Shown: positions 11,601 to 25,195, counted from the first letter of the stretch. The stretch: 64,000 nt of DNA from Trichuris trichiura (GCA_037903355.1 JBAJFE010000055.1:1-64000), one strand, 5' to 3'. Notes: a model not told the origin generated them from the sequence alone. Translations and numbers: made by a program.

Positions 11601-14474
11601 ATATATTAGTGAAAGCAAAAACGTCTACTTGTTGTTTCAGGCATTTCAATTACGTTGGTTGTGCGCAAAGTTTCAGAACTTTATTCCTAAATGGGAAAAC
11701 ACTCCTTAAAAGACAGTAAACGTACATCTGGAAAAGCTGAGACAGTCGGAGGACTGATCGCTGTTTAATCAAGGTCAAAAATTTTATTTAAGCTTTGTCA
11801 TCCTACCGCATTAGCTAAAGTCTTTTCTTTTCCGTTGATAGCAAAACAAAAGTTATCGGATAAAAATGTTTCCCAACACTAAGATATAAGTCATCTGTTT
11901 AACAGCCGCCAAAAACGTTAACATTAACAAAATGAAGCAAAGCAGTGCGTCATAGCTTCACTTCATTTTGCTTAAACATTTTTCTGAGGAAAAACCATGT
12001 AAGAAAAGGTGAATTAGGACAGAGTTCCCAAGAGAACCTTAATAAGGCACTTGAAGCATATTTCAGGCTTAACTCCAGCAAGTGGCACAATGTCATAAGA
12101 AACAGTAATCATCTGTAAGGAGTTTGTATGGCCATAAAATTAAGTTGATGGGAAGCGCTAACTGAAAAATCTGAAAGCATTAATTCACATTACGGTCCGC
12201 TCTTCGATTTTCAAAAAATGAGACTTCAATTTAACCAGTTGATTTTTCCCTTGTGCAACTTTCCGTAAATTAACGTAGAACCATAAACGGTACTGTCAGA
12301 TGACTCAGTAGTGAAAGAAATTTTAAAAAGAGCCTTTGCAATTTATTCTAGCAGACATAGTGGGTGGTCTTCTTCATCGGAACAGGCGAATTGCGTTAAT
12401 ATAATAGGAAATATGGTTAACGTACCTGCACTAACATTCAGTGAGTTAACAAGCTAAATAGTTTTCCACAGAAAAGAGTTACTCAATACTTGCTTTCCGC
12501 GTGGTTCCTTGAGGTTGCTAAACATTATACGGTACATAATAAGCTCATTGCTAAACTGGGCTAACCTCTGAGAGAATATTTTTCAAGTTTGAGCAGCTGT
12601 GCAATTCTTATTCGTTGAAAAGTTTGTCCAGAAGGTGGCGGTTAATTCACAAAAAAGAATATTTGTGTACATTCATTTCAGGCTGAAATAGCACAGGCAG
12701 CCATACATACACTGCATTGGCTTAGCTTAGTTTTATGACGAAAGATTCAAGCTGTCATTGCAAAAAATTAAAATAAAAACTCATCGGGTAACCAAGTCTG
12801 ATTCAGGCAGAGATTTGTCACCTTCAGCGCGCTGCATTTCCTCAAAAAAGTTTTACCTGTCTTTTATGATACTTTCAATCCTGTAAAAATACGTACCATA
12901 AAGATCAGAGCGCAAATTTTTCCATGAATGAATTTTCATCAAATCATTGTGAGCATTTCAAGCAGCTGAAGCGGTCCTTCAATTATTTATCCGAATCCAT
13001 CGATTTTGAGTAAGCAACTGAATCGAGACACTTGAACGAATCTGTCCATAGCGCTTCTAATTATATATGCATAAATTGCACTATTTCTTGGAGAACTCCG
13101 CCCATTTTGGCGGTAGGTCACGGATTAAACGTGTACGCCGTAACCCCTAAAGCAAAAAACCAACGAAATGGATTCTGTCAGGAAACTGTTCCCTCATAAA
13201 ACGGAAATTACTATGCAACATTGATCAACAGACATTGGTATGTATTTTAAACGTAGCAGGGTGATCAACACTTTACAAAAGCGCTCTACTTTGGGTTTGT
13301 TTCTGATAAGGCGAAATTTGCATAACGAACCTGAACTGGAATGATGACCCATTTTTCCTCCTTAAACGGCTTCCCAGCAGCACCCAGTCAGTGTTCTGCA
13401 CGGACTTTTATAGGTGCTCTCTTTCTTTTTTTTCGGCTCAAACAACGTTGTTCTATTCGCACATATTAAACGATAACAGTTTCAGTGAAGCAGCCAAAAG
13501 CTAAGCTAGTTCGTTCACCCACCTAATTTTTAACTATTTTTAAAGTCGTATACATTTCCGAAGCCGTTCAAAACACACCGTGATCGTCTAGCGACTTAGT
13601 ACTGCGTAGTGCACTGTTGTAAAGTTATTAATTTATAAACTTAATTTCAAAAAGATCTACTTTCATTTCCATTCATGAACAAAACTCTGGCGTAATGGAA
13701 GCATCCGTTTAAGCTCGCCAGCTAGCAAACAACGTCGTGCGATGACCACATTCCTGCTGAGGCGCTTTTCCGTTAACAGTGTCATAATGAAAATCGTTAG
13801 CAATAGAAATATATAATCAAAGTAATAATGTTAATATCAAGTTTACATTACGACAAAACAATACCAGCAACGTCGTTTTAAAAGGTCAGATTTTGCTAGC
13901 AAAGACATGACGTCTTTAGCCGTAACTTTAACCTCAAGAAATAGCATAATACAAAAACGACAAGGGTACGGTTTGTTTGAAAAACTAACAATAGGGCGAC
14001 TGTTTATTGCATTAGTATTAATAGATTACTTATAGTCTACAGTTTTCTTACGTATTAATATTTTGCATCCAAGTTACCAAACAACCTTTTGCAGTTTTCC
14101 GAAAATGATGTTCAGGTAACAAAAAGAACTCTTTCACTTTGGGAGAATTTCTTTTTATTTTTCAAGAGCTTTACCAATGGAACTCTTATTTAAAATTTTG
14201 CCGCACCTTGGAAGTAACAATAGCAAAATTTGAGCATTCAAGAAACAACGACTTAAACGGGTCCCGTTCTTTTGAATAAGACTCGCATGAAAGCAAGCTA
14301 GCGGACGAAAAAATAAAATATAATTTTCAAAGTAAACGTTCGGCGTGGAGTATGCCCCAAAAAAGAAAAAAAAGGACCATGTTTTACTGTTCCTCATTTC
14401 GCGAGTGAAACAAGGACACATACGCCGGATTGGTAATTCGCTACTACAAGCTGTGCCGCAGAAGCATGCCCATA
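5650..14474. other. Gene-poor stretch, 8.8 kb
   Basis: No ORF above 118 codons, and none of the short ORFs resembles a known protein. Splice-site-bounded conserved exons were not found on either strand. The only structured item noticed is a perfect hairpin at 7791-7840. The longest ORF (14155-14511, minus) abuts the NIM1 3' end and looks like chance or 3' UTR. Confidence 0.5.
7791..7840. repeat. Short inverted repeat with AT loop
   Basis: The arms aggttgataaacgcttgcc and ggaagcgtttatcaacc are near-perfect complements around a (TA)n centre. A second (TA)n run follows directly at 7841-7856. It could be a tiny hairpin MITE or a cruciform-prone site. No host gene is nearby. Confidence 0.7.
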
Positions 14475-16055
14475 TCAAGATATTACGCAAACACGGGAAA
14501 ACGATGGACATCCGGAGCCGGAAGACAAATAAGTATGCTCGGAGTCCAAAAAGGTTAAATCATGCGTCTTGTCATGCTGGTTTTCCTTCATTCGAAATGA
14601 CAACTGCCTCCTGATACCCTCAGCCGCTGTGTATACATTTCCCGCGGCGATTGGATCTTCATTCAATTGAGACGAGTTTGCTTGCAGCCAATGTCGTTCT
14701 TTCAAGTTGGAAGATACCTTGCTACGGCGCAGCCAAGGATGGTTCAGCTGCTGCTGCGCGGAAAGGCGATGCTTCGGATTTAGACGCAATATTCGACTGA
14801 TCATATCTTTACATTCGTTGGAGATGAATGTTGGCAGCCTTACAGAAACTGTTTGAATGAGTTGCTTCATTTTTCCCGTCGTTTCGGCTTCAAAAGGTTG
14901 ATTGGCAGTTATCATAAAAAGAAGAAGAACCCCGAGTGACCACAAGTCCGTTTTGAATGGGTCAAATGGGGGAGCTACCACGGATGAGTCATGAAATAGT
15001 TCAGGAGCAGCGTAAGGCATAGAACCGCATAAATCCGTAATTAGAACGTTCGATGTGATAAGCTGAACGCTGAAGCCGAAGTCGCATAGTTTTATCACTC
15101 CTCTATCGCTTCGTAGAACATTTTCAGGCTTTATATCACGATGAGCAATGAACTTGTTGTGCTAAATGCAAAAGAAAACTATTTCCTTTTAAATGATTGT
15201 TACTACGCAATCGGTTACCAAGTAAATAACTGCTAGTAGCATTTGAGCATAGATTGAACGCGCTTCCTCCTCTTCCAGTTTTCCTTTTCTTTTGACGTAC
15301 TTGAGTAAGTCTCCTCCCGCGACGAGTTCCAGTACAAGGTAGGTGCGAGGTAGCGTTTCAATAACTTCAAAAAGTCGTACAACGTTAGGATGGCAAATTT
15401 CTTCCAAACAGCGTATCTCCTGAAGGGTAACCTTTTCTCCGTCACCGTATTTCAGCTGATCGCGATCGATTATTTTGATTGCCACTTCTTCTAAAATGAA
15501 TTCCACTTTTTTATAGTAATACACTTGATTTCATCAACAAGAGCATAAAGAGCAGGCGGTAAAAGCGTCGAAGTGAAAATGTTCTCCACTGATTTAAAAG
15601 TATGTACACTTTTCATGTCAGACTTAAATAGCGCATAAGCTATTGGGTAAAAGTCAACGTGGCGCTTTAATGCTCATTTTAGCCATTTTATGACTTCACA
15701 TAATTTGTAAATGTTATGAAACGAATTTTTCTTCGCGCCATGCTCATACATTGCCATCCAGTGTCATCGAAGGGACAGAAATGCTTATTTGGAAAAATGC
15801 TGACAACACGTTTGGTTACTGACCTTTGGTCAAGATATGAACGGACTTCTTCACCTTGGAATATCTGCCACTGCCAATTTGCTCACCAAGTTGGTAGAGC
15901 CTTATTCGTCCACCTGCCTGGTTGATCTGATTCAGCCTTGATCCATCAAGATTAAGTTGATCCAACACTTTCTGATAAAGTTGTAGCGTTGGATTAAATT
16001 TTTCCGGTAGATCCACTTCCTTTCGCTTTGATGTTTCCGGCTCCAAGGTGACCAT
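14475..16055 (-). CDS. NIM1K: NIM1-type serine/threonine kinase (AMPK-related)
   Basis: Protein kinase of the AMPK-related family, read as three exons: 16055-15824, 15490-15219 and 15161-14475 (396 aa). Introns are 333 and 57 bp, and all junctions keep frame. The leader LYQKVLDQLN...RIRLYQLG resembles the NIM1 segment before the kinase domain. Visible kinase motifs are the glycine loop IGSGRYSKVKK, VAIKII with the lysine, HRDIKPEN, DFGFS, PYAAPELF and DLWSLGVLLLFM. The catalytic set is therefore complete. Two oddities: the activation-loop residue before xCGS is Asp where LKB1-activated kinases have Thr, and the protein ends CVIS, a CaaX-type prenylation motif. An in-frame TAA lies just upstream of the chosen ATG. 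A TTTTCCCTACAG acceptor at about 16093 suggests trans-splicing or a 5' UTR intron. Confidence 0.87.
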
Positions 16056-19000
16056 TAACAACAAACAGCGCAGCTGGGCCTTTTCGCCTTATCTGTAGGG
16101 AAAAGTTCAACTCGTTAATAATCAGCCGTTACCACTGACGTCGGTTGAGCATTTAACTTCTGCTCAACTGTCATAGCTGTCAGCTGCATCGCACTGCTTA
16201 CCTGAGTCCACTTGGTTATATCATATTCGCTTGCCGTATGCCACATCCCTCCAATGGTCTGTGCGTGCATATCGATTGTTGGTCATGGTGCAGTAACGCA
16301 TCTAGCGTTGTTTCTTCATTCTGCACTGTGTACGATAGTTGTCATGGAATCGCTTACGTAAAGCTCCTCCTTTTGCTACTTATTTACATAATATAATGAG
16401 AGCGACTGTCAAGAAGTGACGTCCTCAAGGGTGCCCTATACAATTCCCAACGAAGCTGTCAATGATCATTCAAAGTGATGACCACTTTATCAGCACCCAC
16501 TGCGATCAACAATTTTATTTTCAGTTTGCAACTGCAATAAACCGTATCGACTATGGGAAGATTTTTGCTATCAATTAGACATGCGTGTTCCTAAACAAGA
16601 CTTCGTAATCGGGTTTTTGCAACGTTTGTGCCTCGGAATTTTAACTGCTTTTGCAGAGGCGTCGCCTCCTTGCAGGGAATACTCATTTGCGCTAACCTAC
16701 CGTATGGAATAGTGATGGTCAGGTAAGCGCTTTATTGTAATCCAAAAGGCGGCAGTGGCCGTCGCGTCATTTGAGCAATAACGAAATTGGAAACTGGCCA
16801 TATTCGGCTGACCAAAAGAATGTTGGAGAGAAAAACGAAGCACAGCGACTTTGTTCTTAATAATCGCTACAAAATGACAGACTGAATAGGCAGAACGTAG
16901 GAAGAAATATTGACGGATTTTATTTTTAGCGTAACGATCTATCACTCTTCCTACGCTTACCAATATGACCGCTGCAAGGCAATGGGTGGGAGTGAAAACC
17001 TTTTCTGTCACTTTCCCCGTAAAGCCAACTTTTTTTAAACGACGACTGACACTACAGCCAGAATTAAAAATAATGACTCATGCGGGAAGAGCTAAGCCTA
17101 TTCACTCACATTTCGTGTGAAGTTTAACACAATCATCCATCATGCTAACGTAGCAGCTCAATCGAATACTATATTTGGAAAGTTTAATTAAAATACGCAG
17201 TCAATAAGTTATAATAAATGAACACGAACATTTAAACGTATAGAATAAGTAAAGCAAAATTCGATCAAGCAAATAACATTAATTTTTAGTAGCGCAGAGG
17301 ACGGGTCCCGCGCGGCCCGAAAGCTGCGGCCTATCATTAAAACGTTTTCTATTTTTCAACGGGACAAACTCCGTACAAACAATCCAAACCTGAAAGCAAA
17401 TTCAAAACTGAATAAAAACGAACGATGACGAATACTCGCGGCTATAAGAGGCGAACTAATCAGTGTACGTTGTAAAAATTTCAAAAAGAGGCCATAAATT
17501 CACTTGATATTACCGCAAATTAAGTCGAGTCGTCTTGAGAAGCTTCAAAACATTTTCGCGCCTTTTTTTCGCAAGCTGTAAGCAAATAGAAACGAACATC
17601 CAACCGATCGATTGAGAGCAATTATTGGGGAAAAATGCAACGAAACGTATTGGATTTTTCCCAGCTTTCGGAAAGTTCAGCCAAGTAGAGCGAAAAACCC
17701 GTCCAGTCGCGTTCTGTGATTTTTCTCTATAATTGTACTTCCAACCATTGCTTTAGTTCAGTTGAGCATATCCATCTATGGTGGGCACGAAAAAGTAGCG
17801 GATATATTGAACATAATGGAAATAAAATACAAGGCGAATCTAAGCACAAAATCCTTATTACTAGCTGGAACGAATCCATCGACTAGTTTTAACCCCTTTG
17901 AAGGGAATTGAATCCCGAAAGCTTCGAAAGTTTGAATGTTGGAACGGAAATACTTTTTCCCTATGTAACTTACCGAAGAAATTTTCAACTTTCAAGGAGG
18001 TTTATGTTACATGTAGCATTACGGTGGCTGAGAGGAAGGAAAATAGGAAGAAATATGCTGAAAGAGCCAAAATCCCGAAAATCAAATTTTCAACCTACCG
18101 ATAGGAGACGCAAACACGTTGCGCTGTTTCTACATTTTTTAGCCTTAGGCGAAATGTAAAATTCGGGATTCTGGCTCGTTCCTATTCCATGGTATGAATA
18201 TTCGAAATGACGACCTATTCGGGATTCCGAATCAACCCGTACTATTACTATTTGCAATCGTTGGGCTTAATTTGTAATAATGTTTTAACTCTTATTGCAA
18301 TTACTATTTGTTGGGCGCCAAGGTGTTGAAATGGGTGGTTATGCAGGCAAGCCGCTGTTTAGAAAATCAACACGGCAAAGCGAGAAAAGCTTTAAAATTA
18401 TCTGTTTTGTAAACACAATTAGGAATTGTTTGTCTATGCTTCAACCTATCCAGCTTCGCAATCAGATGGACGGATCTGCTTTGTCTATGTACTGACGCAG
18501 CTGTTCATATGCTTGCACAGTTTCTTTGTCTTTCTACGTTAGTAGGCGTATAGTGCCTTTTCCTATACTTTTCAGAAGGCAGTTCATCAAAACTAAGCTA
18601 TGTCGCGGGACCATTTCAAAAATATAAAAGAACACAATTTGTATAGCGATGACACCTTCAGACACGAAACATTTCGTTAAGGTTGCTCAGCCTGGCAGTA
18701 AACTTATGAAACGAAATATTAATAATTTACTGAGTGTACAAACTGGTGATACAGGTTTTGTTGACCCCAAACACTAACAAGCACATGTTCAGCAGTACGA
18801 AAAATAAACTTGGACAGCCGCCCAAAAAACTGCACTGGAAATTGGATCTACAACAAAGCGCCGAAAGACAATAATCCTGAATCATCAGACCTAACTGCCT
18901 TCGCCTGTACGTCACCTTAGCGTAGGGAAAAAATGGGAATTGCTGGAGTGCGTATGCTCGTTATATTTAAGTTTAGGCTTAGCTGGTATACACCTGCTGT

Positions 19001-20626
19001 GAGGAACAGGAGAAAGCAGTCAAATTTGTTCATTCGGGATTTTGAACTGCAAAGCTGAAAATGAGCTGAAGAACAACTATCCATTTCGACATCTATTCAA
19101 CTTTAGCAAAACTTGGCTAAAAGCTGACAAAAAATTTACATGAGCAAATAAACAGACTGCGTAAGCTCTACGGGATACGAATGGGCCCTTTTTTACCAAC
19201 AGCGCAATGACGTCATCAACATTCCGCCGCAAGCCTAAATTAAGAAGACGACAACTATTTTGTGACGATAAAAAAAATCAGTCAATGCAGCGCTTATTAT
19301 GACGCATAATTTCATAAAACTATTCTCTGATGCTAACTTTTAGCACGTGCAGTTCAAAGTTGATGCTCTGGGAATAGTTTTAAATTATGCAAATAATAAT
19401 GGCTTTTTCATATCGTATTTTTGTAAACGAAATTAGCATCTGTTACAAGTAAAGCTTAGAGAATCGTCACGAGGACTCACGCAACAGAAATGCGCATTGT
19501 TTTTTTCAGTGTTATCGGTAAGCCTAAGCTTGTAATAGTCAATCCCATTTTACAATAACGTCATAAAGGAATGGTGCTTTTGGCGATAAAATTGTAAAGG
19601 CTCATTTACGCATAGGCGGTCTGTTTCAATGAATAAAAATCTCACATACGTAAGCATTACACGTATGCTTCATAGAAGAGGCATAACATAACTGAAAAAT
19701 AAAATTGAGGGAGCAGTCGCCACGTGATAATAAACAAACGATGCCTTTGATAAAGAGAGAAATGATAGCAATAGACTCTTCATATCTGGCGCGATTTCGC
19801 TGTGCCCAGAAAAGCTTATTATTAGTGGAACAACTGACCAAAAAGTGGAAATGTCATTTTTTGTCAAGTCCTTACATATACCGCTCAAAATGAAACAAGA
19901 AAGTTCATAGCATCAAATGGGTTGTTCTGTATAAAGTCAATACAGATTCATTGAAGACATTGTTTTCCATAATGAAGAAGACTTAATTTTGTGAAACGTC
20001 GACCAGTTACTTTTTACGTTGCCATTGTTACTAAAAGCCAAGCATACGCTGTTCAATGACGATGGCGACGATGGTAAAAGCAACTTCCGATAGCTTCATT
20101 AAACTAAGTCCTTTTCAACATAGGTTACCGCCTTCAATTTGTAATTTCATAAGTTTAGAACTGGAAATACTAAGTGGGAATCAAACTTAAATATGAACCA
20201 CTTTACGCAGAGTAAATTAGCGTAACTATGGAAGATAGAGCAAGCGAAAATTTGATCGCAGTAAAATATTTTCAATAAATTCACCGCACAGATGTGTCAA
20301 TGGTTGAAATCAGCCTCCAAGCGTCATCAAGCGAACCAAAACTTTTGAAAACAACTCTAACAACACCCCGACTAAGAATCTGCAAAAGGCCAGAGACAAA
20401 CCAGCGAAACGATGCTCTAAACGGTACACAAGGAAAAGAAGACAGCAATGATCCTAACTGCCTACTACAAAGTCACTTTCAACGCTCGAACAGCGACAAT
20501 GCATGTTCGGCAAGGTGATGATCATTGCGCATATCCTACTCAACAACGATTTAATATTTCATAAATCCAACAAGAACATGAAAACAAAAAGAAAAGCCGA
20601 TGCAGATTAAGCTACGCTGGGCAACA
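16056..20626. other. Noncoding stretch, 4.6 kb
   Basis: This is the upstream region of NIM1 (up to about 16.5 kb), then AT-rich DNA with scattered short ORFs, none resembling a known protein. Small fragments related to the ttaggctta repeat occur near 18970 and 19510. Nothing else could be supported. Confidence 0.45.
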
Positions 20627-22880
20627 CTATAGTTCTTGCTTCTTGGGTTTGCCGGAACGGTCCCAACCCTTCAGTTCAGAGCTCGCCTCCTTAGCCAAAA
20701 AGTTAATAAACCCGTCCACGTCGCGTGAACCCGAGTACTTCTTCGGATTGCTCTTGTTGTCCCGCTTTGAGAAGTAGATCGTTGGGAAACTGTGAAAGCA
20801 GAATATGCAAATTTTTGAAAAAAAAACCAAAAAGAGTCATACCCCTCAACGGAATACGGAGGTGGGACTTCGTTGGCAGTTGCATCCATCTTGGCAATTA
20901 CAATATTTTCCCCTTTCATCTGAACAATAAGATCGTTTCGAATTTTCGACGTATATGATAAGCAGGTACGAAAGTACCTTAGTGCCGACTTCTTCGTAGA
21001 TCGGAGCGAGATTTTTGCAGTGGCCACACCACGGAGCGTAGAATTCAATCATAACATCCTTATCTTGGTTGACAATTTCTTCGAACGTTCTACCGACAAC
21101 AACAGTGACGGGACCGTCGTTCTTCTCCGGTACCGGTTCAGATTTGACGAAGGATTCCAGCTTGTTGGCCAAAAAGTCTTCAACGAATTCGCGCAAAGCG
21201 TCAACGCTAAATCACAAAAGCAATAAGCTGAAATTCCATTGGTAATATCGGTTGAGTACCTGAATTCCTTCTCCATAACGTACTTGCGCTTCTCCTCGTC
21301 GAAAGCTACGATGAACGGTCGACGTTTCTCGCTTTGTTCGTACAATCCCAAAGAGCTCAATTCGCTGTACATGTCGCCTCGATTGCTGACGGCGAATGCA
21401 ACGCGACGCTTGTAGTCTTTTGCAACTTTCATGATTCGGTTGCGGATGTAATTTGTACCTGAAAAAACCGACTTTGAAGGAACGTGAAAATCACTTGCGT
21501 TTTTCGTCCTTACTTTTTGGATTACGGTCGAAATCGACATCATAATAGGCCACGATCAACGGGTTCTTGAAACCATCCGAATTGTCCATCGTGCGATGAC
21601 CGCAGAGGCCGTAACTTGAAAAGAAAAAAAAATTTAGGTCGCGGCGGGTTGCCGAACAAGCGCAGCCCACATTTCGCTTTGCAAAAACTTTTTGATCCTA
21701 TCGGAGTCGAAGTTGCCATCGTAACGCACCATTGGCTCTTCGAACTTTGTATGATAACTTTTCGGCCAAAAGACGACAATATCGCTAAATACGCAAAGAT
21801 AAGGAACGTACGTTGGCAAAAATGCTCTGTCAATCACTTACTCGGTTAACTTGTATTTCTTAAGCACCTCCGGGTCGAAGGTGTGAGCAAACCGGTATTT
21901 CGTTCTCTCAATATCCGCAACTTTCAGGAAGGAATCCTTAAGCTTCGAGTCTTTCTCGAAAAGACCTGTACAAGGAAGCAATGAATTATCTTAACTTTTG
22001 GTCGTCATTCGCTCACCAATAACGGACATTTCCTTTGCGTCGATAAAGGCATCAAATTCCTTAAGGTCATGCAGCTCTTTGGAACTAGGACCGTGCAGAG
22101 AACGCATATACTTGACAATGCCCTCTAAAAGGCATTTGCTCGGAATGCGTCGTATTTTTAGGCATAGGGACTTTGACCAACCTGCATCACGTGGTCCGTC
22201 GTAGTCGCTAACCATTTCACCCTTACGAAACACCTTAAGCGTTGGGTAACCACGGACTTCGAATTTCGTACATAGCACCGACTGGTCTTCGCAGTTTATC
22301 TAAACGAACAATACGTGGTTAGCCTATTGTGAACATAGCGCGGCCAGCTCACCTTTGCCAATGGAATACTGGGTTCCGATTTCTTCAAGTCAGTAGCTGC
22401 TTTTTCATATTCGGGTGCCAATTTCTTACAATGCCCACACCTAACAATAAAAGCAATTAATAAAGCCCAAAAAGGTTAATCAAATTTTATTGCAGGGCCA
22501 GAAAAGGCAAGTTTTTCGTGACCAAACGGCACCCGCACAAAGGACAGCGAATGTACAAGGTTAATGACCCTTGGAAGCAGCCAAAGCACAAAAATCAAAT
22601 TCTTTTTAAGTAACACCCACGCAGGCTGTCTCGCCCCTTAGGGTAATGCTTTAACGCGAGAGGCAAATCGGGTAATCGTTGGATAAATTGGCGGCTACTA
22701 ATCCTACGTAAGCCACTGAAGCCAGCCACTAAAAAGGACTACTTACCAAGGTGCGAAAAATTCAACCAGAATAAGATCATGCTCTTTGATGCTGTCGTCG
22801 AAGTCGCTGACCGTGAACTCCAATACGTCGCTGGCAGCGACAAATCCCAAAAAGGCCAAAAAGCATACTGCGCTACGCAT
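20627..22880 (-). CDS. PDIA3: Protein disulfide isomerase ERp57/PDIA3
   Basis: ER-lumen thiol-disulfide oxidoreductase that acts on glycoproteins together with calreticulin. Eleven exons are read: 22880-22747, 22440-22353, 22299-22182, 22124-22017, 21965-21842, 21784-21671, 21614-21514, 21458-21260, 21206-20978, 20919-20843 and 20789-20627. They sum to 484 aa, the usual ERp57 length, with every junction in frame. A signal peptide ([19 protein letters not shown]) precedes thioredoxin domain a with [17 protein letters not shown]. Domains b and b' follow ([15 protein letters not shown] segment; [28 protein letters not shown]). Domain a' then carries [16 protein letters not shown]. The C-terminus is KKQEL, a variant KDEL retrieval signal. 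Introns are short (about 50-60 bp), except for the first (306 bp). An ERSE-like site lies about 100 bp upstream. Confidence 0.95.
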
Positions 22881-22972
22881 GGTTCAAAATGATGACTTTT
22901 CGAAAACCGACCAAGACTTTAGAGCAACACTGAACGACTGACAAAGGAAACAACTCGCAACTATCTGGAAGA

Positions 22973-22994
22973 TGACATGGCGCTCGCTGATTGG
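22973..22994 (-). promoter_or_regulatory. ERSE-like / UPRE-like element of the PDIA3 promoter
   Basis: On the minus strand, 96-114 bp before the PDIA3 ATG, the sequence is CCAAT-N9-CCATG, one base from the ER stress response element CCAAT-N9-CCACG. On the plus strand the overlapping TGACATGG (22973-22980) is one base from the XBP1-type site TGACGTGG. Position and spacing suit an unfolded-protein-response promoter. Inferred from pattern only. Confidence 0.5.
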
Positions 22995-23632
22995 TCGAAG
23001 ACGGTGGTCAACTAACCTGCTTTTCATTAAATCGTTTTTCGTTAAACTCTCTCCAGGTTAGTTAACACTAAAAGGAATTTAAACTAAAGGGCAATAAAAA
23101 ATTTTAGCAAGTTAAAAATCAACTCCGCAACGCCAAAGAAAATTTTCTTTGGGGAAATACAGTAAGCAAAAGAAAAGTAGGATCTTGCTATTACTAAGCA
23201 AGAAATCTAATCCGGTTGAACAGAATGTAAATTTTCGGGCTTAATAATGACTAGAGCTGAATTAGGGTAAAGCGTTCTCTTTGAAAACAAAAATGTTTCC
23301 AACGAGGACGCGTTGTTCCCAATTTCTGCAAATTTATATGACGTAGCAGCCGATTGACATTAAATGCGTTTACTTGAACGTCGGCTGCTCGGCAACGGCC
23401 CGAAGGAACGTTATTTTAGCCTGTGATAACAGGCAGTGTCAATAACCAAAAAACAAATTTCCCATTAGCGGGTCATCAATAAAAATGAGGACACAGGTTG
23501 CGCGTGTTCGGAGAGACACGTCTTTTGTAATCAAGGCATTGCGTTCGCAGTCAAAGCAGTTTGCTGACACAGACGACGTAGTTTGTTGATTTAAGCTTGC
23601 CCAAAGAGCCTTTTCGTTTTCTGACAAATTAA
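22995..23632. other. Intergenic stretch between PDIA3 and PLE1
   Basis: No gene or repeat could be supported here. It probably includes the distal PDIA3 promoter. The left 13-bp target duplication of the following Penelope-like element begins at 23633. Confidence 0.5.
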
Positions 23633-23706
23633 AGTGTATTACATTGGTTGTAAGGTCTTCTACGGCTTTTCCCGTTTTTCGTTATGCTGTTATCTGTATG
23701 CTGTTA

Positions 23707-25195
23707 TGTTAAAAGACATTCTTCAACCGTTAACGGGTAAACGCAAATCCCATGTCAAAAACTGCAAAGACTTCTGCACGGCGTTAAAACCAATCACATT
23801 AACACCGAACAGCATTATGGTAAGCTATGACGTCAAAGACCTTTTCACGAGTATTCCCATAAACTACACAATTGACCTCTTAGAGAAACTTTTAAAATGT
23901 GACACCACGAGACCCCTAGAAACCAAACTAAACCTCTTTCACATAACAAAACTGATTGCCTTTTGCATGAAACAAGGGAATTACTTCAGATTCCAAGACA
24001 GGTTCTTTTTACGAACAGATGGTGCTCCTATGGGCAGTCTCCTTTCCCACATTCTAGCGGAAATCTTCATGGAACATTTCGAAGAAAAGGCTTTCGCTAG
24101 CATAGGTTCTGACGACGCGCCTATCTTTTTCAAACGTTACGTAGACGACATTTTTGCCATTACCACCGCGGGCGAGGAGGAGCCATTTAAACAGTATCTT
24201 TCCCAATAATATACGGTTAACGATGGAAACAGAAGTAAATAACAAACTTCCTTTGTTAGACGTACTAGTGATAAAACAGGACAACCAAATAAGGACCTCC
24301 GTTTACAGAAAACCAACCCATTCCAACAGGTATCTGCATTTCTCTTCCCACCATCCTTTATCAGTCAAACGAGGTATTGTAAAAGGGATGGTTGATCGGG
24401 CCCTAGCAATCTGTGACTCCGCATTTCTTCCGGCTGAATTAAAATACATCCTCCAAACTTTCACAGAAAATGGGTACCCACACTTTCTAGTTAAACACAT
24501 CATCGCCGAATGCAGACGGCACTCAAATCCTTCCCCTAACGACTGAAATAATAACCACAATAACACTGATAATACTAATACCGTTGCGAATAATAGCATT
24601 GACAACACTGGAATCACGAATAGTCGCCCCATTTTGTTTATCCCCTATTACAACGGCATCGGGGAACGAATCCTACGATTAAGCCGTTCCCTAGATTTCA
24701 ACGTTCGATTTACAACATCCAACAGTTTACGTTCAATGGTGAGGAGCGACAAGATCATAGTTCCCTTTGATAGGAGACCTGGCGTCGTCTATGAGATAAG
24801 ATGCGGTTGCAACGTCTCCTACATAGGAGAAACGAGCAACACTTTACTTCACAGGTTTGACCAACACACGAACAACGTTGGCCGATACAAAAAGACTGAC
24901 GAAACCCGACGGAGCAAAGACAAATAATCTACGACGAGGCGGACTGCTGAAGCTCAAACCAGAGAAGATTATACAAGAGACAATCAAGGCGTCGGCGGTC
25001 GTTGAGCATTCCTCTCAATGCTCGCTCAACCTACAACCCCGCATTATTTGTCGCGAGAGCCGCTTCCATCACCGCTGGGTTAAGGAGGCTCTTTACATTC
25101 GTCATAACCCTACGATCAACCGTGACATAGGACTAGAGGTTAGCACGGCTTGGGAACCACTTATAAGTAAAACCAAGTGTTGCTCACTGCCGCGC
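23707..25195 (+). pseudogene. PLE1 RT-endonuclease ORF, broken
   Basis: The RT portion shows SYDVKDLFTSIP, GAPMGSLLS and the catalytic [11 protein letters not shown], then shifts frame near 24190 into DVLVIKQDNQIRTSVYRKPTH. An in-frame TGA at 24544-24546 separates RT from the endonuclease part. That part carries the GIY-YIG-type motif VSYIGETSNTLLHRF plus the CGC that is typical of Penelope endonucleases. A second frameshift near 24860-24920 leads to SAVVEHSSQC and [14 protein letters not shown], ending at a stop near 25198. At least three lesions are present, so no protein is expected. Confidence 0.85.
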
